From Streptomyces coffeae (GTDB lineage Bacteria > Actinomycetota > Actinomycetes > Streptomycetales > Streptomycetaceae): a stretch of DNA of 64,000 nucleotides. The DNA lies in NCBI RefSeq assembly GCF_016741875.1, contig NZ_JAERRF010000006.1, positions 124,001 to 188,000 of the forward strand. Reading direction: 5' to 3'. Positions 51,614 to 60,838 of the stretch are shown piece by piece; the first letter of the stretch is position 1, and every line of letters begins with the position of its first letter. Under the pieces are notes generated by a model, which made no database searches, had not been told where the DNA came from, and saw only the letters and a program-made list of their open reading frames with translations. Made by a program: the position numbers and the translations under genes.

Positions 51614-52702
51614 ATGTCCACGCCGTCACGTCCGCAGCACACGTCCACCCGGCAGCGCGGGATCCCCCGGCGGGCTGCCCTGGCGGCCGTGGCCGCCTCC
51701 GTGCTGGGAGCCTCCGCCACCCTCGCCACCGTCGCCCAGGCCGAGCCGCCGCAGCGGTCCGCCGCCGGGCAGCCGGAGTCCGCGTCCGCCGGCGCCGCGC
51801 GCCACGGCTCGGCGTTCACCGCGCTGCCGGGCGCCGAGGTCTTCCCGGAGAGCATTGCCATCGACCATGCCACGGGGGTGTACTACGTCGGCTCCGTCAA
51901 GGACGGCACGATCTTCCGGGGCCAGGTCGGCAGCGACACGGTGTCGGTGTTCTCGAAGTCCGGGGCGGACGGCCGCACCATCGCCAACGGCCTGGCGCTC
52001 GACGGAAACCGGCTGATCGTGCTGTCGCGGCAGACCGGCAAGGTCTACGCCTACGACACCCGCAACGGCGCCCATCTGGCCACCCTCGACAACGGTCTCG
52101 GCGCCACCGGCACCTTCCTCAACGACATCAGCGTCACCCAGGACGGCACCGCCTATCTCACCGACTCCGTCAACCCCTGGCTCTACCGGATGACCCGGAC
52201 CGCCTCCGGCGGCTACCGGCTGGAGAAGTTCCTCGACTTCACCGGCACCCCCCTGCACTACATCTCCGCCCCCGGTGCGGCCGGCATCAACGTCAACGGC
52301 ATCACCGCGACCCCCGACGGCCGCCATCTCATCGTTGCCAAGCGCAATGAGAACGCCCTGTACCGCATCACCCTCGCCGACCGTTCGGTGGAGAAGGTCC
52401 AGCTGCCCGCCGGGGCACTGGAGACGCCCGACGGCATCTTCCTGCGCGGCCGTACGCTCTACGCCGCGCAGAACACTCCGCGGTCCGTGGCCGTCCTCCA
52501 CTTCAGCGCCGACTACCGGTCTGCCACCGCGGGCACCCCGCTCACCGACCCCAGCTTCCGCTTCCCCACCTCGGCCGCCGTACACGGCAATCGGCTGCTG
52601 GTGGTCAACGCGCAGTTCGACTCCAAGGGCAGCCCGGCCGCCGTCAGCGGCCCCAATCCGCCGGTCCTTCCGTTCGGCGTCACCACCCTCCGGCTGCACT
52701 GA
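51614..52702 (+). CDS. Secreted SMP-30/gluconolactonase-like beta-propeller protein
   Basis: A 362-residue protein. A twin-Arg-containing signal (GIPRRAALAAVAASVLGASATLATVAQA) is followed by repeated beta-propeller blades: ESIAIDHATGVYYVGSVKDGTI, NGLALDGNRLIVLS, LNDISVTQDGTAYLTDS, INVNGITATPDGRHLIVAKR and ETPDGIFLRGRTLYAAQN. These resemble SMP-30/strictosidine synthase-like lactonases. The catalytic metal site is plausible (an Asn-Asp pair in FLNDIS, Asp in TPDG) but not proven. GAGGAG at 51604-51609 supports the ATG. Only 48 bp separate it from the amidohydrolase gene, so they form an operon and may act on related exported substrates. Confidence 0.8.
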   Translation: MSTPSRPQHTSTRQRGIPRRAALAAVAASVLGASATLATVAQAEPPQRSAAGQPESASAGAARHGSAFTALPGAEVFPESIAIDHATGVYYVGSVKDGTIFRGQVGSDTVSVFSKSGADGRTIANGLALDGNRLIVLSRQTGKVYAYDTRNGAHLATLDNGLGATGTFLNDISVTQDGTAYLTDSVNPWLYRMTRTASGGYRLEKFLDFTGTPLHYISAPGAAGINVNGITATPDGRHLIVAKRNENALYRITLADRSVEKVQLPAGALETPDGIFLRGRTLYAAQNTPRSVAVLHFSADYRSATAGTPLTDPSFRFPTSAAVHGNRLLVVNAQFDSKGSPAAVSGPNPPVLPFGVTTLRLH

Positions 52703-52750
52703 GCCCGTCCGTCCACCGGCCCGGCACATCACCACCCCGAGGAAAACACC

Positions 52751-54619
52751 GTGAGTCCCCACCCATCCCGTCAACCCCACCAGACCGCCTCCCAGGAGCG
52801 GGAGGTCTCCCGCAGACGCGTTGTCGCCGGACTGACCGGCGCGGGCGCCGCCCTGGCCACCCGGTTCGCCGTCAGCGACACCGCCGCCGCGGCACCCGGT
52901 ACGGCCGGGAGCAGGACGGACGGAACCACCGGCCACGCCGACACCGTGTTGCTCGGCGGCCGCATCACCACACTCGACCCACGCCACCCGGACGCCACCG
53001 CCCTGGCCGTCCAGGGGAGCAGGATCCAGGCCACCGGCACCGACCACCGCATCCGCGCGCTGATCGGCCCGCAGACCCAGGTGATCCACCTGGGCGGACG
53101 CCGGGTGATCCCCGGGCTCAACGACTCCCACACCCATCTGGTCCGGCAGGGGCTCAGCTACACCCAGGAGCTCTCCCTGGCCGGAGTGCGGTCCGTCTCC
53201 GAGGCGCTGCGGCTCATCGCCTTCCAGGCCGCGCGCACCCCCGCCCCGCAGTGGGTCCGGGTGGTCGGCGGCTTCAGCAGGTTCCAGTTCGCCGAACGGC
53301 GGCTGCCGACCCTCGACGAGCTGAACGCGGCCGTCCCCGACACCCCCGTGTTCCTCCTCCACCTCTACGACCGGGCCCTGCTCAACCGGACCGCCCTGCG
53401 TGTCCTCGGCTTCGGGAAGGACACCCCCGACCTCCCCGGATCACAGATCGAGCGGGACGCGGCCGGACATCCCACCGGGATGCTGATCGCCAAGCCCAAC
53501 GCCACCCTGCTCTACTCCACCCTGGCCCGGCTGCCGCGACTCGACCCGGAGAGCCGGACCATCTCCACCCGGCACTATCTGCGGCATCTCAACGCCCGCG
53601 GAGTGACCAGCGTGATCGACGCGGGCGGCGGCCACCAGACCTTCCCCGACGACTACGAGGTCATCAACCGGCTCCATCGGGAAGACCAGTTGACGGTCCG
53701 CGTCGGCTACCACACCTTCACCCAGGCCCCGGGCAAGGAACTCGCCGATTTCCAGCGCATCGCGGAACTGGTCACGCCCGGCGACGGAGACGACCATCTG
53801 CGGATGATCGGGGCGGGGGAGATGCTGGTCTACTCCGCCGCCGACTTCGAGGACTTCGCCCAGCCGCGGCCGGAGCTCGCCCCCGCGATGGAAGGCCAAC
53901 TGCGCGACGTCCTGTCCTTCCTGGCCGAGAAGAAGTGGCCGTTCCGGCTGCATGCCACCTACGACCAGTCCATCACCCGCTTCCTCGACGTCATCGAGCA
54001 GGTGCACGGCCCCGGCGGACCCGGCGTCCGGTTCATCCTCGACCACGCCGAGACGATCAGCGAGCCCACCATCGACCGGGTCGCCCGGCTCGGCGGCGCC
54101 ATCGCCCTGCAACACCGCATGGCCTTCCAGGGCGAGTTGTTCCGCGACCGCTACGGGGCACGCGCCGCCGCCCATACCCCACCGGTGAACCGCATCCTGC
54201 GTGCCGGGGTGCCGGTCGGGCTGGGTACCGACGCCACCCGGGTGGCGAGTGACAACGTCTGGAACGCGCTGTACTGGATCACCACCGGACGGACCGTCGG
54301 CGGAGAGCGGCTCTACCCGGCCGCCAACCGGCTGGACCGGATCGCCGCGCTGCGGCTGATGACCCAGGGCAGCGCCTGGCTCTCCCACGAGGACACCGTC
54401 AAGGGCATGCTCGGCCCCGGCCACTTCGCGGACCTCGCCGTGCTCTCCGACGACTACCTGACCGTCCCGGCCTCCCGGATCCCCGCCCTGACCTCGGTGC
54501 TCACTCTCGTCGGCGGACGCGTGGTGTACGCGGCGGCGGAACACGCCCGGCTCGACCCGGCCCTGCCGCCCGTACAACCGGCGTACTCGCCCCTGGTGAC
54601 CGGCGCCAACACACTGTAG
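52751..54619 (+). CDS. Tat-exported amidohydrolase (YtcJ-like)
   Basis: A 622-residue metal-dependent hydrolase of the amidohydrolase superfamily, family 3 (YtcJ type). The Tat signal SRRRVVAGLTGAGAALATRF lies near residues 20-45. VIPGLNDSHTHLVRQG near residue 120 gives the first His-x-His metal pair, and later elements include IDAGGGHQTFPDDYEV, HATYDQS, ILDHAE and GTDATRVASDNVWN with the final Asp. GTG start with GAGGAA upstream. It is translated after the beta-propeller gene in one operon, and a strong hairpin follows its stop. The substrate is unknown. Related proteins hydrolyse amides or cyclic ureas. Confidence 0.85.
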   Translation: MSPHPSRQPHQTASQEREVSRRRVVAGLTGAGAALATRFAVSDTAAAAPGTAGSRTDGTTGHADTVLLGGRITTLDPRHPDATALAVQGSRIQATGTDHRIRALIGPQTQVIHLGGRRVIPGLNDSHTHLVRQGLSYTQELSLAGVRSVSEALRLIAFQAARTPAPQWVRVVGGFSRFQFAERRLPTLDELNAAVPDTPVFLLHLYDRALLNRTALRVLGFGKDTPDLPGSQIERDAAGHPTGMLIAKPNATLLYSTLARLPRLDPESRTISTRHYLRHLNARGVTSVIDAGGGHQTFPDDYEVINRLHREDQLTVRVGYHTFTQAPGKELADFQRIAELVTPGDGDDHLRMIGAGEMLVYSAADFEDFAQPRPELAPAMEGQLRDVLSFLAEKKWPFRLHATYDQSITRFLDVIEQVHGPGGPGVRFILDHAETISEPTIDRVARLGGAIALQHRMAFQGELFRDRYGARAAAHTPPVNRILRAGVPVGLGTDATRVASDNVWNALYWITTGRTVGGERLYPAANRLDRIAALRLMTQGSAWLSHEDTVKGMLGPGHFADLAVLSDDYLTVPASRIPALTSVLTLVGGRVVYAAAEHARLDPALPPVQPAYSPLVTGANTL

Positions 54620-54629
54620 TCGGGCCCAT

Positions 54630-54657
54630 GGTGCGGCCACCGCCCGGTGGCCGCACC
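54630..54657 (+). terminator. Hairpin terminator after amidohydrolase gene
   Basis: A perfect 12-bp stem GGTGCGGCCACC / GGTGGCCGCACC with loop GCCC begins 10 bp after the amidohydrolase stop. It separates that operon from the P450 gene, which therefore probably has its own promoter or depends on read-through. Confidence 0.75.
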
Positions 54658-54706
54658 GCGGACGCGCCCCGACCTGCCCGAACCCGGTTCAGCCCGTGGA
54701 GCGACC

Positions 54707-55942
54707 ATGACCATCACACCCCAGGACGTGCCCGACATCCTCTCGCCCGCCTTCGCCGCCGACCCCTATCCGGTGTACCGACGGCTCCGTGACGAGACAC
54801 CGCTGCTCTGGCACGCCCCCACCCGCAGCTATCTCCTCTCGCGCTACGAGGACGTCCGGCGCGCCTTCAAGGACCCGGCCTTCACCAGCGAGAACTACGC
54901 CTGGCAGCTCGAACCCGTACACGGCAGGACCTTCGTCCAGATGAGCGGGCGCGAACACACCGTCCGCCGCGCCCTGGTCGCCCCCGTCTTCCGCGGTACT
55001 GCGTTACAGGAGCGACTGCTGCCGTTGATCGAACGCAATGCCAGGGAACTTATCGACGGCTTCCGCGACACCGGCAGGGTCGAGCTGGTCTCCCAGTTCG
55101 CGGGCCGCTTCCCCATCAACGTCATCGTGGACATGCTGGGCCTGGACAAGGGCGACTACGACACCTTCCAGCGCTGGTACCGGTCGATCGTCGCCTTCCT
55201 CGGCAATCTCTCGCAGGACCCGGAGGTGACCGCCGCGGGGCTGCGCACCCGTGAGGAATGCGCCGCCTACCTCCTCCCGGTCATCCGCCGACGGCGTGAC
55301 GCGCTCGGCGACGATCTGCTGTCCAGCCTCTGCACGGCCGAGGTCGACGGCACCACCATGAGCGACGAGGAGATCAGGGCCCTTTGCAGTCTGCTGCTGT
55401 CGGCCGGAGCCGAGACCACCGACAAGGCGGTGGCCGCCGTCCTGCTGAATCTGCTCCGCCATCCCGAGCAGTTGGCCGCCGTTGTCGAAGATCGCGAGCT
55501 CATCCCACGGGCGTTCATCGAGACCCTGCGCTACACACCCCCGGTCCAAATGATCATGCGTCAGGTGGCCGGGGATGTGGAGGTGAGCGGCGGGCTGATC
55601 CCCGACGGCTCCACCGTCATCTGCCTCATCGGCTCGGCGGGCCGTGATGAGCGGCAGTACGCCGACCCGGACGCGTTCAACATCTTCCGTGCGGACCTGA
55701 CGGCCAGGACCGCCTTCTCGGCCGCCGCCGACCATCTCGCCTTCGCCCTGGGACGGCACTTCTGCGTGGGCGCCCTGCTGGCCAAGGCGGAGATCGAGGT
55801 GGCAATCGGTCAACTCCTGGACGCCATGCCGGACCTTCGGATCGAACCCGACTTCACCCCGGTGGACCAGGGCACCTTCACCCGCGGACCGGTCTCCCTG
55901 CCCCTGCGGTTCACCCCGGTCCGCGAGCGGATCCGTACATAG
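54707..55942 (+). CDS. Cytochrome P450 with a TTA leucine codon
   Basis: A 411-residue bacterial class I P450. The heme-thiolate Cys353 is in FALGRHFCVGALL, the I-helix oxygen-binding motif is AGAETTD, and the K-helix pair is ETLRY. The ATG at 54707 (MTITPQDVPDI) has GGAG 5 bases upstream, which rules out the longer frame. Leu97 is encoded by TTA (54995-54997), so efficient translation in Streptomyces would need the bldA tRNA. This points to expression late in development. It needs ferredoxin partners not encoded beside it. The role is unknown: it could tailor a secondary metabolite or belong with the amidohydrolase group. It lies 15.6 kb from the PKS cluster edge. Confidence 0.92.
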   Translation: MTITPQDVPDILSPAFAADPYPVYRRLRDETPLLWHAPTRSYLLSRYEDVRRAFKDPAFTSENYAWQLEPVHGRTFVQMSGREHTVRRALVAPVFRGTALQERLLPLIERNARELIDGFRDTGRVELVSQFAGRFPINVIVDMLGLDKGDYDTFQRWYRSIVAFLGNLSQDPEVTAAGLRTREECAAYLLPVIRRRRDALGDDLLSSLCTAEVDGTTMSDEEIRALCSLLLSAGAETTDKAVAAVLLNLLRHPEQLAAVVEDRELIPRAFIETLRYTPPVQMIMRQVAGDVEVSGGLIPDGSTVICLIGSAGRDERQYADPDAFNIFRADLTARTAFSAAADHLAFALGRHFCVGALLAKAEIEVAIGQLLDAMPDLRIEPDFTPVDQGTFTRGPVSLPLRFTPVRERIRT

Positions 55943-55948
55943 CACCTG

Positions 55949-55986
55949 GCGGCCCCGCCCGGCCGTACGCGGTGGGGCGGGGCCGC
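55949..55986. terminator. Bidirectional hairpin terminator
   Basis: A 12-bp perfect stem GCGGCCCCGCCC / GGGCGGGGCCGC with a 14-base loop lies between the convergent P450 and methyltransferase genes. Confidence 0.75.
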
Positions 55987-55991
55987 GGCGG

Positions 55992-56858
55992 TCAGGAAGC
56001 GGGCTTGCGGGCCACTCCCACCCAGAAGGAGACCTCTTCGTCGGTGACATCGCCGGTGGCCACCTGAGGGCCGGTGGCCAGGTCCGGACGCCAGCGGTGG
56101 GGCACCTCGATCCCGGGCTCCACCAGCTCGAGACCGGTGAAGAACTCCTCCACCTCCGCCCTGCTGCGGATCTTCCCCTTGATCCCACCGTTGTGGTAGA
56201 TCTCCACGGTCCGCTGGGTCGCCACCGGGTCGAAGTCCGGGGTGATGTGGCTCAGCACCAGATACGAACCGGGCGCGAGCGTGTCGACCAGCCGCCGCAC
56301 AATGGCGTACGGGTCCCACTCGTCCGGTACGAAGTGCAGCAGCGCGCACAGGCTCAGCGCCACCGGCTGGGACAGGTCCAGCACCTCGGTGAGGTCCGGG
56401 GAGGTGAGGATGGTCTCGGGGTTGGCCACATCCGCGTCGACATAGGCGGTGCGGCCTTCGGGATGACTGGTGAGCAGGGTCTGCGCATGAGCCAGCACGA
56501 TCGGGTCGTTGTCGACGTAGACGACCCGCGACTCCGGCGCGACCTCCTGGGCGACCTCGTGCAGATTGGGGCTGGTGGGTATGCCGGTGCCGATGTCGAG
56601 GAACTGCCGGATACCGCACTCGGCGGCCAGATACCGGGTCGCGCGCTGCATGAAGGCACGGTTGGTGCGGGCGGCGATCATGACGCCCGGCCACAGGGTG
56701 AGCACCTTCGCCGCGGCCTGCCGGTCCGCGACGTAGTTGTCCTTGCCGCCCAGGAAGTAGTCGTACATCCGGGCGCTGTGCGGACGCCCCTGGTTGATGG
56801 GGCTGTTGGGCGGCTCCGGCCCGCTCGTCGTCTGGGATGCTGCCCCGTGACCGGTCAC
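55992..56858 (-). CDS. SAM-dependent methyltransferase, DUF574 family
   Basis: A 288-residue protein of the actinomycete-specific DUF574 (Methyltransf_19) family. Its hallmark N-terminus NQGRPHSARMYDYFLGGKDNYVADR is followed by NRAFMQRATRYLAAE, the SAM motif FLDIGTGIPTSPN, VVYVDNDPIVLAHA and LLHFVPDEWDP. Streptomyces genomes carry many paralogues and no substrate is established for this one. The GTG at 56858 is supported by GGAGGA 9 bases upstream. Confidence 0.9.
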   Translation of the reverse strand: MTGHGAASQTTSGPEPPNSPINQGRPHSARMYDYFLGGKDNYVADRQAAAKVLTLWPGVMIAARTNRAFMQRATRYLAAECGIRQFLDIGTGIPTSPNLHEVAQEVAPESRVVYVDNDPIVLAHAQTLLTSHPEGRTAYVDADVANPETILTSPDLTEVLDLSQPVALSLCALLHFVPDEWDPYAIVRRLVDTLAPGSYLVLSHITPDFDPVATQRTVEIYHNGGIKGKIRSRAEVEEFFTGLELVEPGIEVPHRWRPDLATGPQVATGDVTDEEVSFWVGVARKPAS

Positions 56859-56932
56859 GTCGTGTTCTCCTCCACTACTGGGCGCGATCGTTGCATCGCG
56901 GCGGGCCCACCCCAGGATCGTATGCCGCCTCG

Positions 56933-56960
56933 ATCCCCGCCCACATCTGTGGGTGGGGAT
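56933..56960 (-). terminator. Terminator of the ABC transporter operon
   Basis: A 13-bp stem ATCCCCGCCCACA / TGTGGGTGGGGAT (one G-T pair, 2-base loop) begins 13 bp past the permease stop on the minus strand. Confidence 0.75.
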
Positions 56961-56973
56961 AACTGTGAGGCAT

Positions 56974-58203
56974 TCAGGAGGCGTTGAGGGCCACGGTGGG
57001 GTGGAGCCGGGAGGCACGGATGGCGGGGTAGAGCCCCGCGAGCATGCCGATCCCCAGTGTGGCGCCGAAACCACCGGCCAGCGCCCAGGGCGGGATGACC
57101 GTCGTCCAGCCCTGCGCCAGGGCGAACGCCCAGGTCGCCAGCGAGCCCAGTGCCACTCCCGCCAGCCCGCCGAGGGCCGACAACAGCAGTGATTCGGTGA
57201 GGAACTGAAGCCGGATGGCATTGCGGGTGGCCCCGATCGCCCGCCGCAGGCCGATCTCCTGACGGCGTTCCAGTACCGAGATGACCATGGTGTTGGCCAC
57301 CCCGACCCCGCCCACCAGGAGCGCCACCGCCCCAAGCCCGAGCATCAGCGCCGTCAGCCCCTCGTCGGTGGTCGCCTTCGCCTCCAGGGCGTCGGACGGC
57401 CGTGAGACCTTGACGGTGCCCTCATGGCCGGGGTCGACGCTGCGGGCCAGCACCGCGGCCACATCCTCCACCGACGCGTCCGTGGAGCGCTCGAAGATGG
57501 TGGTCGGATGGCCGTTGAAGCCGAAATACCGCTCGGCGGCCGGGAATCCGACCAACGCCACCCGGTCCAGCGTGGGTACCAACTCGACCGGTCGGAGAAT
57601 GCCCACGACCACCACATAGCGGTCATTGACCATGATCTTCTCACCGGGATGGGTGATGCCGAGCCGCTTCGCGGCGATCGACCCGAGCACGGTCACCGGC
57701 AGCCGCTCATTGGCGGGGTTCAGCCAGACCCCCCGGTCCACCTCGGCGCCGAGCGTATCCAGCAGATCGGGCCGGGCGGCCTGGGTGGTGACCCCGGCCG
57801 TCCGCTCCTCCGGCACCACATCGCTGCGCCGGATCCGGGTATCCACCTCGCCGGTCGCCGTGGCGTGCTGCACCGGGCCGATGCGTTCGACCATCGCGAC
57901 GGCGTTCTTGGGCAGGACGATGTCGTTCCCCGTCTGGTCCTCTCCGGCCTCGGCGGTGAGCAGATTGGTGCCCAGCCGGTCCAGCCGGGCCATCAGATCG
58001 GCCCGGCTGGAGGTGGAAAGACCCACCACCGCCACCATCGTGGCGATGCCGATCGCGATACCGAGGGCGGACAGCACCACCCGGGTCCGGCGCGCCCGCA
58101 GCCCGACGGCGCCCACGCGGAGGATGTCACGGACGGCCAGCCGGGAGGGTTTCAGCCTGCGGCCGCTCCCGGACGTCGCTTGTGCGGTCTTCCGGTCGGT
58201 CAT
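56974..58203 (-). CDS. ABC transporter permease, MacB/FtsX type
   Basis: A 409-residue permease with the FtsX/MacB layout: one N-terminal membrane helix ([21 protein letters not shown]), a large extracytoplasmic domain (about residues 70-280), and three C-terminal helices ([67 protein letters not shown]) with the coupling text [19 protein letters not shown] between. Its ATG overlaps the stop of the ATPase gene in ATGA. With the ATPase, adaptor and lipoprotein it forms a tripartite-style export or envelope-stress system for an unknown substrate. Confidence 0.9.
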   Translation of the reverse strand: MTDRKTAQATSGSGRRLKPSRLAVRDILRVGAVGLRARRTRVVLSALGIAIGIATMVAVVGLSTSSRADLMARLDRLGTNLLTAEAGEDQTGNDIVLPKNAVAMVERIGPVQHATATGEVDTRIRRSDVVPEERTAGVTTQAARPDLLDTLGAEVDRGVWLNPANERLPVTVLGSIAAKRLGITHPGEKIMVNDRYVVVVGILRPVELVPTLDRVALVGFPAAERYFGFNGHPTTIFERSTDASVEDVAAVLARSVDPGHEGTVKVSRPSDALEAKATTDEGLTALMLGLGAVALLVGGVGVANTMVISVLERRQEIGLRRAIGATRNAIRLQFLTESLLLSALGGLAGVALGSLATWAFALAQGWTTVIPPWALAGGFGATLGIGMLAGLYPAIRASRLHPTVALNAS

Positions 58204-58988
58204 GACCTCACCTCGTGCGACGCGGAGTCGGGCGTGACGGAGTCGGGCGTGGCGGAGCCGTCCGTCGGAGAGCCGTCCGTCGGGGAGCCGGGCGTCCGGG
58301 AGTCCGCGATGACCTCGCCGTCACGGAACCGGACCCGCCGTGGCAGCGCGTCGGCGATCTCGTGGTCATGGGTGATGACACACACCGTGGTGCCCGCCGC
58401 GTTCAGCTCCCGCAGCAGCTCCATCACGATCTCGCCCGATCCCGAGTCCAGGGCGCCGGTCGGCTCGTCCGCAAGCAGCAGTTCGGGCTCGCCGACCAGC
58501 GCCCGCGCGATGGCCACGCGCTGCTTCTCACCGCCGGACAGCTCATGCGGCCGGTGGTCCAGCCGGTGGCCGAGGCGCACCCGCTCCAGCGCCGTACGCG
58601 CCAGCGCCCTGCGCTCGCGCAGGCCCACCCCCGCGTACAGCAGGCCGTCCGCCACATTGTCCACCGCGTCCCGCCCGGGGGAGAGATGGAAGTGCTGGAA
58701 AACAAAGCCGATATGACGGGCGCGGAGGGCGGACAGCTGCGCGTCGGACAGTGTGTTCACATCGTGCCCGGCCACCCGGACCGTACCCGACGTGGGACGG
58801 TCCAGGGTGCCGATGATGTTCAGCATGGTCGACTTCCCGGACCCGGACGGGCCGACGATCGCCAGGAGTTCACCGGAGACCACGGTCAGATCCACCCCGC
58901 GCAGGGCATGGACCTCACCGGGATAGGTCTTGGTGGCACCCACCAGCTCGATCACGGCCGCCGGGCGGGGCGGTGCGGTGGCGATCAC
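58200..58988 (-). CDS. ABC transporter ATP-binding protein, LolD/MacB type
   Basis: A 262-residue ATPase. Walker A is GPSGSGKST near residue 47. The family-specific GFVFQHFHL, signature [15 protein letters not shown], Walker [13 protein letters not shown] and the switch His in CVITHD are all present, so it is catalytically complete. GTG start overlapping the adaptor stop in GTGA. The last 40 residues are an unusual Ser/Pro/Asp/Thr tail made by 15-bp repeats. Confidence 0.93.
   Translation of the reverse strand: MIATAPPRPAAVIELVGATKTYPGEVHALRGVDLTVVSGELLAIVGPSGSGKSTMLNIIGTLDRPTSGTVRVAGHDVNTLSDAQLSALRARHIGFVFQHFHLSPGRDAVDNVADGLLYAGVGLRERRALARTALERVRLGHRLDHRPHELSGGEKQRVAIARALVGEPELLLADEPTGALDSGSGEIVMELLRELNAAGTTVCVITHDHEIADALPRRVRFRDGEVIADSRTPGSPTDGSPTDGSATPDSVTPDSASHEVRS
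58223..58297 (-). repeat. Degenerate 15-bp tandem repeat in ABC ATPase tail
   Basis: Five consecutive units related to CGGAGTCGGGCGTGA (plus-strand sense) encode the pentapeptide-like tail [15 protein letters not shown] of the ATPase. The first two units are almost identical. Confidence 0.75.
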
Positions 58989-60064
58989 TGCTCGGCCACT
59001 CCCACCGCCATGCCCTCGCGCAGCTCCGCACCGCTGACCTCGATCTGCCCGTCGGCCGTCATCCCGGTCTCGACCCGCACCATCCGGGTGGTGCCGCCCT
59101 TCACCAGTTCCAGTCCGTAGCCGCCTTGCTCACCGCGCAGCGCCACCACCGCCTCGACCGGGACGGCCAGCACGTTCTTGCGGCTCTCGCTGGCGAACGT
59201 CACGTTCACCGTCGCCTTGGTGTCCTCCTCGGACACCGCGGAACGGCCGCCGTCCAAGGTCACCTCCACCGTGATCCCGTCCTCGCTCGCCGCCGACGGA
59301 TCGTCGTCGGAGGTCTCGGGGCGGACGGTGCCCGACACCTTGCCGCGTTCCGTGCGTCCGCTGGGCATCGTCACCTTCACCGTGGTGCCCTTGGAGGTGA
59401 GAGACACATCCCCCTGCTCCAGCTGGGCCCGGACCACGGGCTTGGTGGAGGCGACGGTGAGCACCTTCGTGTCCGGGCCCACCTGGTCCGCGGCCGCGGC
59501 GTCCGCGGAGACGACCTTCACCCGGTCGGGCTGGAAGACCACGTCCCCCTGGCCCACGGTGCCGGTGGGGGTGCGGTTGAGCGACTTCTGCCAGCGCTTG
59601 ACGGCCGCCTTGGTCGCCGCGTCGTAGCGCGGATCGATGTACAGCCCGGAGCCGTACCCCAAGTCGCGTAGATTCCGCTCCAGTTGGAGGACGTCGGAGC
59701 CGCGGTCCCCGGGCTTCATGGTCCGGAACATCGGGATCTGCCCGTACAGCAGGGTGACGGGCTTGTCGTTCAGCTCGTACAGCGCCTGCCCCTGGGTGAC
59801 CGTGCTGCCCGCTTTGGCCGCGACGGTCACGGTGCCGTCGACGGCGGAGGACACCTTGCGCCGCTGGGCGTAGTCGAGTTCTCCGTCGACGGTCTTGCTC
59901 TGGACCAGATCGGTACGGACGATCTTGGCCGTGGCGGGTGGCCGGTCACCGTCCCCGGACGAGGCGTCGGCACCGTCACCGCCGCCGAGGACCAGGGCCG
60001 TGGCCCCGGTCGCGGCGGCGGCGACGGCGATGCCACCCGCGATCCACGCGGTACTGCGCCTCAC
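58985..60064 (-). CDS. HlyD/MacA-like adaptor with peptidoglycan-binding domain
   Basis: A 359-residue adaptor with an N-terminal membrane anchor ([25 protein letters not shown]). The biotinyl/lipoyl-like halves that MacA-type adaptors share surround a PG_binding_1 domain ([25 protein letters not shown]...[16 protein letters not shown]) at about residues 127-175. C-terminal beta-barrel strands ([37 protein letters not shown]) end it. The GTG start at 60064 overlaps the lipoprotein stop in GTGA, matching the coupling seen through the operon. It probably links the MacB-like transporter to the cell wall. Confidence 0.87.
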   Translation of the reverse strand: MRRSTAWIAGGIAVAAAATGATALVLGGGDGADASSGDGDRPPATAKIVRTDLVQSKTVDGELDYAQRRKVSSAVDGTVTVAAKAGSTVTQGQALYELNDKPVTLLYGQIPMFRTMKPGDRGSDVLQLERNLRDLGYGSGLYIDPRYDAATKAAVKRWQKSLNRTPTGTVGQGDVVFQPDRVKVVSADAAAADQVGPDTKVLTVASTKPVVRAQLEQGDVSLTSKGTTVKVTMPSGRTERGKVSGTVRPETSDDDPSAASEDGITVEVTLDGGRSAVSEEDTKATVNVTFASESRKNVLAVPVEAVVALRGEQGGYGLELVKGGTTRMVRVETGMTADGQIEVSGAELREGMAVGVAEQ

Positions 60065-60705
60065 TGCATACCGTCCAGACCGTCGAGCAGCTTGCCCTTG
60101 CACGCCTCACGAGCCTGCTTGTACACCGAGGACTCGGGGTCGATACGGGGGCTGGCGGGGTCCGGTTCACCACCGGGCACCGCGTTGCCCGAGGACATGG
60201 TGGGGTTCTGGAACTCCGATACGCCGTGGTCCCGCATGCACTTGGCGTGCGCGAGCATGGACTCGAAGTCCTTCTGCGCGTCCCGCTTGGGCTCGAGATT
60301 CATCGCCTTCCGCATCTCGGTGGCACAGGCGCCGTCCTTCCCGCCCTTCGTGACCTCGCCCTTGCCGTCGGGATCGGGAAGCTTCTCGATCTTGCCCCAG
60401 TCGAGATGGCCACTGAGCTTGGGGTCGGGGAAGTCCTTGGCTCCGCCCTTGGCGCGCATACAGCGCACATACTCCATCTGGGCGTCGTAGAAGGCGCTCT
60501 TGCCCTTGCCGGAGCCACTGCCGGTGTCCTTCGAAGAGCCGCCGGAGTCGCCGGTCTTCTCGCCCGGGACGGAGGCGACCCCCTCGTCCTTGGAGTCGGA
60601 TTCGCCGCCCCCGCCGCAGCCCACCGCCAGGGCCAGCACGGGCAGGGCGGCGAAGACGGCCAGAGTGCGCCGGAAGGCGGCGCGGGAGGTGGTGTGTCGT
60701 GTCAT
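60061..60705 (-). CDS. Lipoprotein, first gene of the ABC transporter operon
   Basis: A 214-residue lipoprotein. The signal ends in the lipobox LAVGC, followed by a Gly/Ser/Lys-rich spacer to about residue 70. The mature part has two similar segments, MEYVRCMRAKGGAKDFPDPK and LAHAKCMRDHGVSEFQNPT, a repeated Cys-Met-Arg-x-x-Gly-x-x-x-Phe-x-(D/N)-P motif seen in many Streptomyces lipoproteins of unknown function. GGAAGG 8 bases upstream supports the ATG at 60705. It is possibly the sensor or substrate-capturing part of the transporter. Confidence 0.85.
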   Translation of the reverse strand: MTRHTTSRAAFRRTLAVFAALPVLALAVGCGGGGESDSKDEGVASVPGEKTGDSGGSSKDTGSGSGKGKSAFYDAQMEYVRCMRAKGGAKDFPDPKLSGHLDWGKIEKLPDPDGKGEVTKGGKDGACATEMRKAMNLEPKRDAQKDFESMLAHAKCMRDHGVSEFQNPTMSSGNAVPGGEPDPASPRIDPESSVYKQAREACKGKLLDGLDGMQ

Positions 60706-60838
60706 GGCGAACACCTTCCGGCGATCACATGATGGCCCGTCCATGACCACATGATGGCTGTGTAACAAAGCGCGCGCGCCTTGCATTCGCCGGTCTGACC
60801 AGCGGATTCCGGCGATTTCCTGGGTCATAATCGACCGT
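60706..60838. promoter_or_regulatory. Divergent promoter region with paired direct repeats
   Basis: A 133-bp region between the transporter operon and the two-component operon. CACATGATGGC occurs at 60726-60736 and again at 60748-60758, exactly 22 bp apart (two helical turns), the arrangement preferred by OmpR-type response regulators. CATAAT at 60826-60831 lies 8 bp before the regulator ATG, with no ribosome binding site between. This suggests a -10 element and a leaderless transcript. Confidence 0.7.
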
